DNA of 22,872 bases. It comes from Candidatus Hydrogenedentes bacterium UBA2224 (GTDB lineage: Bacteria > Hydrogenedentota > Hydrogenedentia > Hydrogenedentales > SLHB01). The stretch is taken from positions 1 to 22,872 of the forward strand of contig DDYW01000016.1 of NCBI GenBank assembly GCA_002348185.1, read 5' to 3'. Shown here piece after piece: positions 1-8,878 of this stretch. The notes beneath the pieces are model-generated. The model made no database searches. It was not told the DNA's origin and saw nothing but the letters and a program-made list of their open reading frames with translations. The position numbers were made by a program, and so were the translations under genes. Every line of letters begins with the position of its first letter. Positions within the stretch are counted from its first letter, which is position 1.

Positions 1-1619
1 TTCACTGGGGCCTGTACTCGGTGCCCTCCTGGGGCCCGAAAGGGCGGTATTCGGAATGGTACTGGCATGACATGCAGGACAAGAACGGCGAGACCTGGAA
101 GTTTCACGTGGAAAACTTCGGGGAAGACTTCAAGTACCCCGATTTTGCGCCGCAGTTCCGCGCCGAGATGTTCAATCCCGCGCACTGGGCGGAGATCTTC
201 GAACGGTCGGGCGCGAAATACGTTGTACTGACCTCGAAACACCACGAGGGATTCTGTCTGTGGCCCAACGCCGAGAGCTGGAACTGGAACAGCGTGGACG
301 CGGGCCCCGGGCGCGACCTCTGCGGCGAACTGACGGACGCGGTAAAGGCGCGCGGGCTGAAAATGGGGTTCTACTTCTCGCTGTACGAGTGGTTCAACCC
401 GATTTACCACAGCGACCCTGCGCGCTACGTCGAACAGCACATGCTGCCGCAGTTGAAGGACCTCGTGCTGCGCTACGAACCGGACATCGTATGGCCGGAC
501 GGCGAATGGGACCACCCCGACACCCTCTGGCGCAGCGCCGAGTTCCTCGCGTGGCTCTACAACGAATCGCCCGTGCGCGACCGGGTCGTGGTGAATGACC
601 GCTGGGGCAAGGGCTGCCGCAGCAAACACGGCGGGTTCTACACCACCGAGTACGGCGAGGTGGGATGGGGTCAGGACCTCGGCTCCCGGCACAAGTGGGA
701 GGAATGCCGCGGCATCGGCAAATCGTTCGGCTACAACCGCAACGAGGAAATTGACGATTACATGACCCCGCGGGAGCTGATCCGCATGTTGATCTCGATC
801 TGTAACGGCGGCGGCAACCTGCTGCTCGATATCGGCCCGACTGCCGACGGGCGCATCCCCGTCATTATGGAACAGCGCCTCCTCGCCATGGGCGACTGGC
901 TCCGGGATCACGGCGAGGCCATTTACGGCACCGGGCCGAGCCCGTTCCCGAACCTGCCCTGGGGCCGTTGCACGACCGCGCCCGGGAAACTCTACCTGCA
1001 CGTGTTCGACTGGCCGGAGGAGGTCCTCGAGGTGCCCGGCCTCAAAAACGACGTGACGAAGGCCTACATTCTGACGAACCCGGACGTCCCCCTGGCTGTC
1101 TCGCGGACCGGCGAGCGGTCCCTCACCGTGGATCTGCCCGAACATATGCCCAACCCGGACGCGACGGTCGTCGTGCTCGAGATCGCGGGCGCGCCGGACG
1201 TCGACATGACCATTCATGCCGCCGGAGACGGCAGCCTCGCTCTGCCCGCGGCACAGGCCCTGGTCATCGGCAAGACCGCCCGGTACGAGGCGCAGAAGGA
1301 CGCCATCGGATTCTGGACCGACCCCGGGGATTCGGTTTCCTGGCATATCACGGTCGATCGGCCCGGAAAATACGAAGTCGCCCTGACCTACGCCTGCAAC
1401 ACCGGATCAGGCGGCACGCCCGTCGAGGTCCGTGTGGGCGAAGCCGTCGTGACGGCCACCGTCAAGGAGACCGGCACGTGGTCGGATTTCGCCACCGAGA
1501 CGGCCGGAACCGTCGAGATCCCGTCCGCCGGTGTCCTGGCGGTAACGGTGTCGTCCAAGGGCAAGCCCGCGGAAGGCGTGATGAATCTGCGGGCCCTTTC
1601 GCTGCGCCCTACACAATGA
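1..1619 (+). CDS. Alpha-L-fucosidase, GH29 family (5' truncated by window edge)
   Basis: Hydrolyses terminal alpha-L-fucose from glycans; GH29 enzymes are retaining and usually secreted. The reading frame is open from the first bases, and the residues before the first possible start (a GTG at 21) read HWGLYSVPSWGP, the conserved N-terminal GH29 segment, so the true start lies upstream of the window. Further family marks are TSKHHEGFCLW, the sequence WPDGEWD whose first Asp (codon 498-500) aligns with the catalytic nucleophile, VVNDRWGKG, and the WEECRGIGKSFGYN block that commonly precedes the acid/base region. After the TIM barrel comes a small beta domain, then from about base 1270 a carbohydrate-binding-like beta-sandwich (motif PGKYEVALTYAC). 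Any signal peptide would be outside the window. Its TGA overlaps an ATG at 1616 in the frame of the next gene, which suggests one operon with the rhamnosidase. Confidence 0.95.
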   Translation, partial: HWGLYSVPSWGPKGRYSEWYWHDMQDKNGETWKFHVENFGEDFKYPDFAPQFRAEMFNPAHWAEIFERSGAKYVVLTSKHHEGFCLWPNAESWNWNSVDAGPGRDLCGELTDAVKARGLKMGFYFSLYEWFNPIYHSDPARYVEQHMLPQLKDLVLRYEPDIVWPDGEWDHPDTLWRSAEFLAWLYNESPVRDRVVVNDRWGKGCRSKHGGFYTTEYGEVGWGQDLGSRHKWEECRGIGKSFGYNRNEEIDDYMTPRELIRMLISICNGGGNLLLDIGPTADGRIPVIMEQRLLAMGDWLRDHGEAIYGTGPSPFPNLPWGRCTTAPGKLYLHVFDWPEEVLEVPGLKNDVTKAYILTNPDVPLAVSRTGERSLTVDLPEHMPNPDATVVVLEIAGAPDVDMTIHAAGDGSLALPAAQALVIGKTARYEAQKDAIGFWTDPGDSVSWHITVDRPGKYEVALTYACNTGSGGTPVEVRVGEAVVTATVKETGTWSDFATETAGTVEIPSAGVLAVTVSSKGKPAEGVMNLRALSLRPTQ

Positions 1620-1684
1620 CAGAGCCTGTTGCGCCTTCGCGCACACAGGAGTTTCGGGAAACGGCTGTACCGCTGGAGGTGTAT

Positions 1685-4486
1685 ATGCGCCGTGTCGCTA
1701 TCGTTTTGCTTATGGCTCTGGTGCTGGTGGCCGCCGGGTGCCGTCATCTGCCCGAACGGCTGGCGGCCGGCCCGCTGCAGCCGGCCCGGCTGACCTGCGA
1801 ATACCTGCGGAACCCGCTCGGCATCGATACGGCGGCGCCCCGCCTCGCCTGGGTGAACGAAGCGCCGAACGCCAGGGCGCGCGCCAAGGCCCAGACCGCG
1901 TACCGGATTCTCGCCGCCAGTTCGCTCGAACAGCTCAGCCGCGACGCCGCCGATCTGTGGGACTCGGGTCGCGTGACCAGCGCGGACGCCATCCAGATCC
2001 CGTACGGCGGACCTGCCCTCGAGGCCCGTCAACGGGTGTACTGGAAGGTGCGCGTGTGGGACGAGGCGGGCCGCATGTCGCCCTGGAGCGCGCCCGCGTG
2101 GTTCGAGGCCGCCCTGCTGAACGACAACGACTGGACCGCTCAGTGGATCTCGCGCAAGGAAGACCTGCCCGAGGACGAGGAGGCGCTGTTCGGCGATAAT
2201 CCGGCGCCGCTGTTTCGCAAAGAGTTCCGCGTCGACAAACGCGTCCGACGCGCCCGCGCCTATGTGACCGGACTGGGTTATTACGAACTGCGGCTTAACG
2301 GCGAGAAGGTGGGCGAGCACTGGCTCGATCCCGGTTGGACCAGCGTCTCCAAACGCGTTCTGTATTCCACCTATGACGTGACGGACGCGTTGCGGGACGG
2401 TTCGAACGCCGTGGGCATCCTGGTCGGCAACGGCTGGTACAACCCGCTGCCGCTGCTCATGTGGAACCGGATCAATATCCGCGAAAACCTCACCATCGGG
2501 GCGCCCCGGGCCATCGTGCAGCTCGAAATCGACTACGACGACGGCACGCAGGACCGCATCGTCACCGACGGTACCTGGAAGACCGGCGACGCGCCCATCG
2601 TGCGGAACAATGTCTACCTGGGCGAGGTCTACGATGCCCGGCTCGAACAGCCGGGCTGGGATGCGCCCGGCTTCGACGATGCGCAGTGGGAAGACGCCGT
2701 GCCCGCGGCCACGGCGGTCGGGCCGCTTGTTGCCCAGATGGCGCCGCCGATCCGGGCGGCGCGCACGCTCCGCCCGGTCTCCGTCAGCGAACCGGCCCCC
2801 GGAACGTACATCTTCGACCTGGGCGAGAATTTCGGCGGGCTGGCGCGGCTGCGCGTTGAAGGGCCCGCGGGGACGCGCGTCGTGCTGCGCTACGGCGAAC
2901 TGCTCCATGACGACGGCGCCCTGAACCCCATGACCGCCGTCTGCGGCCAGATTAAGAACCGGGAGCGCCCGCCGGATTCGAACCGGCCCGTCACCGCGTG
3001 GCAGGAAGACGTCTACATCCTGAAGGGCGAGGGCGTCGAATCGTATGTGCCGCGGTTTACGTTCCGCGGGTTCCGGTACCTGGAGGTGACGGGCCTGCCT
3101 GCCGCCCCGGCGCCCGACACCGTGGAAGGGATTGTCCTGCATTCGGCCGTGGCGCCGGCCGGCGCGTTCCAGTGCGGGAACGACCTCTACAATCAGATCC
3201 AGGACGTGACGCTCCGTACGTTTCTGAGCAACCTGTTCAGCGTGCAGTCTGACTGCCCGCACCGCGAGAAGTTCGGTTACGGCGGCGACATCGTCGCGTC
3301 GAGCGAGGCGTTCCTGCTCAACTTTGACATGGCGCAGTTCTATACGAAAGCCGTCGAAGATTTGGCCGACGCGGTCCGGCCCAACGGCGGGTTCACGGAA
3401 ACCGCGCCGTTTGTGGGCATAGACGACGCGGGATTCGGTGAGGGATCGGGTCCCATCGGCTGGGGCACGGCCCATCCGATGCTGCTGCGGCAGCTCTACC
3501 AGTATTACGGCGAGCGCCAATTGATTGAAGCCCAGTACGCGCGCGTGAAGGCCTGGGTCGATCTCATCGAGGCCAATGCGCCGGACCTCATCTACGTGGG
3601 CGGCATCGGCGACCACGAAAGCCTCGCCGAAAAACCGGAGCTCTCGGGCGCCGCGTTCTACGCGTACAACGTCGCGCTCGCCCGCGAATTCGCCGCGCTG
3701 CTGGGCAACGAGGACGATGCCGCCCGGTTCGCGGCCCTGGGCGAACGGATCGCCGACGCGTTCAATGCCCGGTACCTCGACCCCGAAACGGGCCGCTACG
3801 GCGCCGGCACGCAGGCGTCGCAGGCGTTCGCGCTCTACATGAACCTCGTACCGGAACCGGTGCGCGCGAACGCGCTCGAGGTCCTCGTCAACGACATCGC
3901 GGCGCACGACGGCCATCTCTCGACGGGCATCTTCGGCACGAAGTACATGCTCGAGGTCTTGAGCGCGACGGGCCGGCACGACGTGGCCTGCGCCATCACG
4001 GGCACCCGGACGTTTCCCGGCTGGGGATACATGCTCGACAACGGCGCCACGACCCTCTGGGAGCACTGGGAGGGCAGCGACAACACGTTCTCAAACAACC
4101 ATCCCATGTTCGGTTCGGTGAGCGAATGGTTCTACAAGCATGTCGCGGGCATTCGTCCCGCGCCCGACGCCGTGGGCTGCGACCGCGTCATCATCGCGCC
4201 GGGCCCGCCGCAGCCGGGCCTGGACTGGGCCGAAGCCTCGTATGATTCGGTCCGGGGGACCATCCGCGCCGCATGGCGCGTGGACGGCGGGAGACTGCAT
4301 CTCGAGGTGACCGTGCCGGTCGGCGTGACGGCGCGTGTTCTGCTGCCGGTGGATGCCCGCGCGGAGGTGCTGGAAAGCGGCGTGCCCGCGCGTGAGGCCG
4401 CCGGGGTCGCGCCCGCGTCCGGAGACGCCCGCTGCCCCGCGTTTGACGTGGCCTCGGGCACCTACCGTTTCAGCGTGAAACGGTAA
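1685..4486 (+). CDS. Alpha-L-rhamnosidase, GH78, lipoprotein
   Basis: Inverting GH78 enzyme removing terminal alpha-L-rhamnose; 933 aa, a normal length for the family. The start at 1685 is chosen because GGAGGT lies 4 nt upstream and because MRRVAIVLLMALVLVAAGC is a clean lipoprotein signal with lipobox VAAGC, so the enzyme should sit on a membrane facing outward. Domains in order: an N-terminal fibronectin-like domain (LTCEYLRNPLGIDTAAPRLAW), the Bac_rhamnosid_N sandwich (YVTGLGYYELRLNGEKVG), a concanavalin-like domain (YIFDLGENFGG), the (alpha/alpha)6 catalytic barrel beginning near SDCPHREKFGYGGD (Asp about residue 523), and a C-terminal beta domain. GATTLWEHWEG, with Glu at about residue 793, matches the GH78 catalytic-base region. 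KFGYGG replaces the more usual RLGWLGD. An alternative in-frame ATG at 1616 overlaps the fucosidase stop (ATGA) but would spoil the signal peptide. Confidence 0.95.
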   Translation: MRRVAIVLLMALVLVAAGCRHLPERLAAGPLQPARLTCEYLRNPLGIDTAAPRLAWVNEAPNARARAKAQTAYRILAASSLEQLSRDAADLWDSGRVTSADAIQIPYGGPALEARQRVYWKVRVWDEAGRMSPWSAPAWFEAALLNDNDWTAQWISRKEDLPEDEEALFGDNPAPLFRKEFRVDKRVRRARAYVTGLGYYELRLNGEKVGEHWLDPGWTSVSKRVLYSTYDVTDALRDGSNAVGILVGNGWYNPLPLLMWNRINIRENLTIGAPRAIVQLEIDYDDGTQDRIVTDGTWKTGDAPIVRNNVYLGEVYDARLEQPGWDAPGFDDAQWEDAVPAATAVGPLVAQMAPPIRAARTLRPVSVSEPAPGTYIFDLGENFGGLARLRVEGPAGTRVVLRYGELLHDDGALNPMTAVCGQIKNRERPPDSNRPVTAWQEDVYILKGEGVESYVPRFTFRGFRYLEVTGLPAAPAPDTVEGIVLHSAVAPAGAFQCGNDLYNQIQDVTLRTFLSNLFSVQSDCPHREKFGYGGDIVASSEAFLLNFDMAQFYTKAVEDLADAVRPNGGFTETAPFVGIDDAGFGEGSGPIGWGTAHPMLLRQLYQYYGERQLIEAQYARVKAWVDLIEANAPDLIYVGGIGDHESLAEKPELSGAAFYAYNVALAREFAALLGNEDDAARFAALGERIADAFNARYLDPETGRYGAGTQASQAFALYMNLVPEPVRANALEVLVNDIAAHDGHLSTGIFGTKYMLEVLSATGRHDVACAITGTRTFPGWGYMLDNGATTLWEHWEGSDNTFSNNHPMFGSVSEWFYKHVAGIRPAPDAVGCDRVIIAPGPPQPGLDWAEASYDSVRGTIRAAWRVDGGRLHLEVTVPVGVTARVLLPVDARAEVLESGVPAREAAGVAPASGDARCPAFDVASGTYRFSVKR

Positions 4487-4497
4487 CCCCGGAAACG

Positions 4498-4526
4498 TTG
4501 CGGGCGCCCGTGCCGGTGTGCATGAT
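4498..4526 (+). promoter_or_regulatory. Possible sigma-70 promoter for the HAD gene
   Basis: TTGCGG (4498-4503) and CATGAT (4521-4526) are separated by 17 nt, and initiation would fall near 4533. The roughly 50-nt leader carries a short GC hairpin, CCCGGC-AGG-GCCGGG, before the Shine-Dalgarno. The two hexamers each have mismatches, so this is only moderate support. Confidence 0.4.
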
Positions 4527-4586
4527 GATGTTTCACCCGGCAACGGCCCGGCAGGGCCGGGACGTAACCCCGAAGGAACGGTCCGT

Positions 4587-5378
4587 ATGGCCGAATATGC
4601 AGTGCTGCTGGACCTGGACGACACGCTCGTGGTTCAGCGGGAGGCATTCGAGGAGGCGTTCTTCGCTACCTGCGCGGCCGCGTGGGCGGAATGCGGCATC
4701 GAACCGGAGGCCTTGACCCAGTCCGTTCGTACCCACGCGCGCCGGCTGTGGACCGAATGCGAATACGCGGACTACCTCCAGCGCATCGGGGTGTCTCCCG
4801 ACGAAGGCCTGTGGGCCGCCTTCGAAGGCAATGAGGAGCCCCTGGCACGCCTGCGTCCGTGGGCGCGGACCTATCAGCGTGAGGCGTGGCGCAGCGCGCT
4901 CGCCGATCACGGCGTCAGGAACGACGCCCTCGCGAAAGAGCTCGCGGCCTCGTTTCAGGAAGAACGGTGGGCCGGTTTTGCGCTGTTTCACGACACCATC
5001 GCGACCCTGGAGAGCCTGGCGCGGCGGTATCGCCTTGCGCTGGTAACCAACGGTCTTGCGGCGCTTCAGCACAAGAAGATCAAGCGCGCGGGGTTCGCGC
5101 CGCAGTTCCGGGCTGTGGTCATCTCGGGTGAACTGGGGACGGGAAAGCCCGAGCCGCTCATGTTCGCCACCGCCCTCGAACGCCTCGGAGTCCCGCCCCA
5201 AAACGCGGTGATGGCCGGAGACGACCTTCAGGACGACGTGGCCGGGGCGCAACGGGCAGGCATCAAGGCCGTCTGGGTGCAACGCGCCGCCGATGACCCG
5301 CAGACCGGCGTGGTCCCCGATGCAACCGTAAAAACCCTGAGCGCCCTGCCCGGCGTGGTGGCGTCCTTGCTGGAATAG
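4587..5378 (+). CDS. HAD-superfamily hydrolase (subfamily IA phosphatase)
   Basis: A 263-aa cytoplasmic haloacid-dehalogenase-fold hydrolase, most likely a phosphatase of a small metabolite. All four HAD motifs are visible: motif I DLDDTLV (nucleophile Asp9 and acid/base Asp11), motif II LVTNG, motif III Lys in GKPEP, and motif IV MAGDDLQDD. The helical cap between motifs I and II is the C1 type of subfamily IA, as in YjjG-like nucleotidases and N-acylneuraminate-9-phosphatases; the substrate cannot be read from sequence. The start at 4587 is preferred over an in-frame ATG at 4518 because AAGGAA lies 8 nt upstream and motif I then sits at the usual distance from the N-terminus. It lies about 100 nt after the rhamnosidase on the same strand and may have its own promoter. 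A role in deoxysugar metabolism is only suggested by position. Confidence 0.88.
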   Translation: MAEYAVLLDLDDTLVVQREAFEEAFFATCAAAWAECGIEPEALTQSVRTHARRLWTECEYADYLQRIGVSPDEGLWAAFEGNEEPLARLRPWARTYQREAWRSALADHGVRNDALAKELAASFQEERWAGFALFHDTIATLESLARRYRLALVTNGLAALQHKKIKRAGFAPQFRAVVISGELGTGKPEPLMFATALERLGVPPQNAVMAGDDLQDDVAGAQRAGIKAVWVQRAADDPQTGVVPDATVKTLSALPGVVASLLE

Positions 5379-5535
5379 GTTCCTCCTGAATGCCCCTCGG
5401 GACGGTGCACAGAACGGGGAGCCGTTCGTGGGCGGGTATCGGTGCTGACATGGTGGACCATATGGACTGTATAGACCAGATGGACCGGGTCCACGGGGTG
5501 GCCGCCGTCCGCGGCGGGCGGCAGGTCTGCCCGTA
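5379..5535 (+). other. Convergent intergenic region with hairpin and short repeat
   Basis: This gap lies between the stop codons of the plus-strand HAD gene and the minus-strand membrane protein. It holds the 9-nt-period array at 5451-5494 and, just after it, the self-complementary CCGCCG-TCCG-CGGCGG. No T-run follows the hairpin on either strand, so a classical intrinsic terminator is not supported. No convincing gene is present. Confidence 0.6.
5451..5494 (+). repeat. Degenerate 9-nt-period array, TGGAC type
   Basis: GGACC, GGACT, AGACC and GGACC occur at 5455, 5464, 5473 and 5482, exactly 9 nt apart, with the spacer ending in AT in three of four units. The ends GTGGACC and GGTCCAC are inverted copies and could close a hairpin around the array. 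A second array of the same type, on the other strand, is at 13554-13626. Confidence 0.6.
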
Positions 5536-8433
5536 TCAGGGGGACGGCGGAGTGGATTCGGGCGCCGTTTCGCCGCCGGGCGCGTCTTCCTGCGCGGTCT
5601 TGCGGGCGAGTTCCTGAATCCGCAGAGCGGCGCGCTGCTCGCCGCCCCCGAGCGATTTGTAGTGGATGTACTGCACCAGGGCTTCCTGCCGGTTGCCCTT
5701 GGCATAGTGGAAATCCGCCAGCATCAGCACGAGCTTCGGGTCGTCCTGGAGAACGGGGAGGGTTTTGGACAGCAGTTCGATGCCCTTGTCGTATTCCTGC
5801 CAGCGCATGTACTGTTTGCCGACGGCCGGCACGATCTGCAGCAGGTAATGACGGGCGCAGGCATCGTTCGGGTCGAGTTGGAGCGCCTCGACGAAATGAT
5901 CCTCCTGGTTGCCGCCGACCATGCCGCCGTAATACGCGCTGACCCCCTGGAGATCGATGCGCCGGGCTTCGTGGCGGCGTTGGATGGCCTCGCGCAAGGC
6001 CTGCGCCCCGTCTTCGGGGATCCCCTCAAACGAGATGCGCGGCACCGGACTTTCAAAATGCGGGATGAGCTCATCGAGAATGGCCGCCACATGCCGTTCG
6101 TACATGAGCTTCGGCGCGACGAATTCGGCCCAGGGCCGGTCGTCGGTCATGACCGTGCCCCCCTGGGCGTAGGCGTCGATGGCCTCCTTCCCCATGAAAT
6201 AACTGGCCAGCAACTCGGGAATGTCGTGGTACCCCGCGGCCGCCAGGGCCTCGCACACGGCGGGATTCTCGAGACGCGCGCGCAGGGCCGCCATGTCGAG
6301 CACCAGGGGCTGGTTGGAGCCCGTAAGAAACAGGTCGGCGTTGACAAACCAGGCGCAGTAATCCGGAAACACCGTCGTGAAGGTGTAGACGAGCGACCGG
6401 ACGATCCCGGGGCTGAGGCTGTGGAGCGGCACCCACTGCGACACGACCCCGCCCGGCGCCAGGTGGGCCAGACAGGACTCGTAATACTCGCGGGTGTAAA
6501 ACGTCGACACGCCCGCCTGGGCCAGGGGCATCGGTTCAAACGTGATCAGGTCGTACTGATTGCGTGTGGTCAGCAGGAAATTGCGGCCGTCGTCGATGAT
6601 GAAATTGGTCTTCGGGTTCTCGATGACGTTGAGGTTGTGTTCGCTGAAGTAGTGCGCCGCTTCGAGCACATCTTTCGAGAGCTCGACCGCGTCGATGCGC
6701 TTGAACGTGTCGGACAGGCCGAGCGTTCCCGCCGTGATCCCCGAGCCGAAGCACATGAACAGCACGTTCTCGGGATTGTGCGCGAACATCAGGGGCAACG
6801 CACCCTGGAGCCGGTTCATGCGCACGCCTTTCTCGATGGACGCCGTGGCCTGCATGGCGTTGATCCACAGGTAACGGCCCGGTTCACCGTCCTCTTCGTC
6901 TTCCTCGGCGACCACGACGGTGCCCTCGACGCCCTCGGCATAATGCAGAATCTCGCTCTTTTCAGGGAGGTAGGCCCGGTTGACGGCCAGGCCGGCGTTG
7001 GCGGGCATGTGGACCAGCGCCCAGGCCAGCAGCCCCGCCGCCGCGGCCGCCGCAATGCCTTTGCGCGCAATGGACCGGCCCGGACTCGCCAGAGTGATGA
7101 GCAGCCCCCCCGCGAAAAGCGCCGACCCGAGCGTCACAATGCCCCGGTGCGTCCCCAGCAGCGGGATGATCAGGAAGCCGCCCGCGAGACTGCCCAGCAC
7201 CCCCCCAAACGTGTTCGCGCTGTACAGGACGCCAAGGTCGCGGCCCAGGCGCTCCCGGCCGGCCGTCATCGCCCGGACCACGAACGGAAAGGTCATGCCG
7301 AAGAGGAAGGTGGGGAGAAAAAGCACGGAAAACGACAGTAGAAACCGGCCGCGCACGATCCCCGCCCAGCGGTATCCGGCTTCCTGCATCATCGGCCCGT
7401 ACTGTCCGGCAACGCGGGCGAAATTGCCCAGCATGAGAATGCACGCGATGCCCACGCACATCTCGACCACCCCAAACGTGAACGCCGGGCTCTTAACCCG
7501 GTCCGCCAGCACCGCCGCGACGGCGCTTCCCAGGGCAATGCCGCACAGCATGGCCACCAGCATCGTCGTGAACGCGTAGGTCGTGCCCGTGAACACCAGC
7601 ACGAGGAGACGGGTCCACACCACCTCGAGCGCGAGCGCGCAGAACCCCGACAAGGCAAACACGGCGAGCACCAGCGCGGCCTTCCCGGCCGGCAGGAACA
7701 CGCCGGCGCGTGCGCCCGGGGTTTCCGGGGCCTCTTCGCCCGGGGAGGCCGGCCGGGCCAACCGGGACAGGCCGATGGCCAACACGCCCACGACCGCGTT
7801 GGCCGCCGCGCCCACCAGCGTCGTGCGCAAATATCCGTATTCCGCCAGAAGCCAGAACCCCGTGAACGCGCACCCCGCCACCGCGCCAAACGTGTTGATG
7901 CTGTACAACGCGCCGATCCGCAGTCCGCGGGTCCGGGCGCTGGCGGTCACATACCTGGCCAGCAACGGGAGAGTGGCCCCCATCAGCACCACCGGCACCA
8001 GCAAGAAGACCAGTGAAAGCGCCGCACGCAAGCCGACCGCGAAGACCCGCTGACCCGAAAACGCCCGCAACGCCGGCACAACCACCCCTTCGGCGGGGCT
8101 GATCGTCACGATAAACAGAATGGCCCACGCGCCAATGAGCAGTTCAAACACGCCGTACAGCCGCAGCGGGTTCCTGCTCCGGTCCGCCAGACGCCCGCCC
8201 CACAGACTGCCCACGGCCAGGCCGAGGAAGTAGATCGACAATACCGTGCTTACGGCATAGGCGGCCGTCCCGAACAAGAGCACCAGTTTCCGGGTCCAGA
8301 CTACCTGGTACAGCAGCCCGCAGGCGCCCGACGTGAAGAAGATGGCCAGCACCGCCAGAAACACCGCCAGGTCACGCAATCCCGGCCGGTGATTCCTGAA
8401 AAAACGCACCACAACGCTGCGCGAGGTATCCAT
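5536..8433 (-). CDS. Fused MFS / spermidine-synthase-like membrane protein with TPR-like tail
   Basis: A 965-aa protein. The start at 8433 (MDTSRSVVVRFFRNH) is chosen because AGGAAG lies about 8 nt upstream and a good promoter lies just beyond. Two repeated membrane halves begin with SGACGLLYQVVWTR and SGFCALALEVVWTR, and contain MGATLPLLAR with YSINTFGAVAG and FGMTFPFVVR with YSANTFGGVLG; together they give roughly 12-14 membrane segments. A Rossmann methyltransferase-like domain of the spermidine-synthase family follows: FGSGITAGT (SAM loop), DAVELS, DDGRNFLL, YDLITFEPMPLAQ. The final 120 residues are TPR-like helices. The Asp pair usual in aminopropyltransferases is absent at YDLITFEP, so polyamine synthesis is doubtful. 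The family is annotated as fused MFS/spermidine synthase, and its true substrate is not known to me. Confidence 0.9.
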   Translation of the reverse strand: MDTSRSVVVRFFRNHRPGLRDLAVFLAVLAIFFTSGACGLLYQVVWTRKLVLLFGTAAYAVSTVLSIYFLGLAVGSLWGGRLADRSRNPLRLYGVFELLIGAWAILFIVTISPAEGVVVPALRAFSGQRVFAVGLRAALSLVFLLVPVVLMGATLPLLARYVTASARTRGLRIGALYSINTFGAVAGCAFTGFWLLAEYGYLRTTLVGAAANAVVGVLAIGLSRLARPASPGEEAPETPGARAGVFLPAGKAALVLAVFALSGFCALALEVVWTRLLVLVFTGTTYAFTTMLVAMLCGIALGSAVAAVLADRVKSPAFTFGVVEMCVGIACILMLGNFARVAGQYGPMMQEAGYRWAGIVRGRFLLSFSVLFLPTFLFGMTFPFVVRAMTAGRERLGRDLGVLYSANTFGGVLGSLAGGFLIIPLLGTHRGIVTLGSALFAGGLLITLASPGRSIARKGIAAAAAAGLLAWALVHMPANAGLAVNRAYLPEKSEILHYAEGVEGTVVVAEEDEEDGEPGRYLWINAMQATASIEKGVRMNRLQGALPLMFAHNPENVLFMCFGSGITAGTLGLSDTFKRIDAVELSKDVLEAAHYFSEHNLNVIENPKTNFIIDDGRNFLLTTRNQYDLITFEPMPLAQAGVSTFYTREYYESCLAHLAPGGVVSQWVPLHSLSPGIVRSLVYTFTTVFPDYCAWFVNADLFLTGSNQPLVLDMAALRARLENPAVCEALAAAGYHDIPELLASYFMGKEAIDAYAQGGTVMTDDRPWAEFVAPKLMYERHVAAILDELIPHFESPVPRISFEGIPEDGAQALREAIQRRHEARRIDLQGVSAYYGGMVGGNQEDHFVEALQLDPNDACARHYLLQIVPAVGKQYMRWQEYDKGIELLSKTLPVLQDDPKLVLMLADFHYAKGNRQEALVQYIHYKSLGGGEQRAALRIQELARKTAQEDAPGGETAPESTPPSP

Positions 8434-8474
8434 GACTGCTCTTCCTGTTATTGACCTGAATAAAGTGCACGGTG

Positions 8475-8504
8475 ATGCTAACCGACGGCCCCGCGAAGTG
8501 TCAA
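8475..8504 (-). promoter_or_regulatory. Sigma-70 promoter for the fused MFS/SpeE-like gene
   Basis: On the minus strand TTGACA (8504-8499) and TAGCAT (8480-8475) are separated by 18 nt. Transcription would start near 8468, leaving a leader of about 35 nt that contains the AGGAAG ribosome-binding site. Confidence 0.72.
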
Positions 8505-8689
8505 AGAACGCCCGTTCGGCGCGCGCACGAGGGCAGATTCCCCCAGCCCGGCCGCGTTCGGCGCGTTGCGGCACTGGGGATGGAACGAGAATCTGCGCGG
8601 AAGAAGCGTGTTCTGGATGTCAGGGCAGCTCCTACGCAGTATATAAGTGTTTTCCACTACAGAACTTGTAGGGATTTTTCGCGCGGGGC

Positions 8690-8718
8690 TTGACTTTGCC
8701 GCGCATATTTGGTAGCAT
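8690..8718 (+). promoter_or_regulatory. Sigma-70 promoter upstream of the GspF-N-like gene
   Basis: TTGACT (8690-8695), a 17-nt spacer and TAGCAT (8713-8718), then an A/T-rich start region. It is divergent from the promoter at 8475-8504. The predicted leader, from about 8725 to 8878, is long (about 150 nt); I recognise no riboswitch or leader ORF in it. Confidence 0.75.
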
Positions 8719-8878
8719 TATTTTCGGTATTAAACCTTTTCTTAGTCATTTATGTTTATAGTTCTGGGGCGGTGGTGTTGACGGCCCGTTGACGAGTGGT
8801 TCTGCCTCATCCTTATTTCATCCCGGTGACTTGTAGAGGAAGGCGCATCCATCTGTAAGAAAACCAGGAGACGTCAAC

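Noticed and set aside
1388..4066. 892-codon open frame antisense to the rhamnosidase
   Set aside because: It is a GC-rich shadow of the well-supported GH78 gene; its product is Arg/His/Gly-rich with no recognisable domain.
5451..5494. CRISPR-like or attachment-site reading of the 9-nt arrays
   Set aside because: The units are far too short, there are no spacers, and no cas or integrase gene is in the window.
5503..5520. Intrinsic terminator at the GC hairpin between the convergent genes
   Set aside because: The stem exists, but neither strand has a following T-run.
5662..7341. 559-codon plus-strand open frame opposite the MFS/SpeE-like gene
   Set aside because: It is a shadow frame with a charged, domain-less product.
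8432..8693. Two open frames of 73-79 codons in the divergent intergenic region
   Set aside because: They overlap the minus-strand promoter and leader, lack good ribosome-binding sites, and encode Arg-rich sequence typical of random GC-rich DNA.
8725..8878. Riboswitch in the long leader of the GspF-N-like gene
   Set aside because: I could not match the sequence to any known riboswitch core or find a terminator/antiterminator pair.
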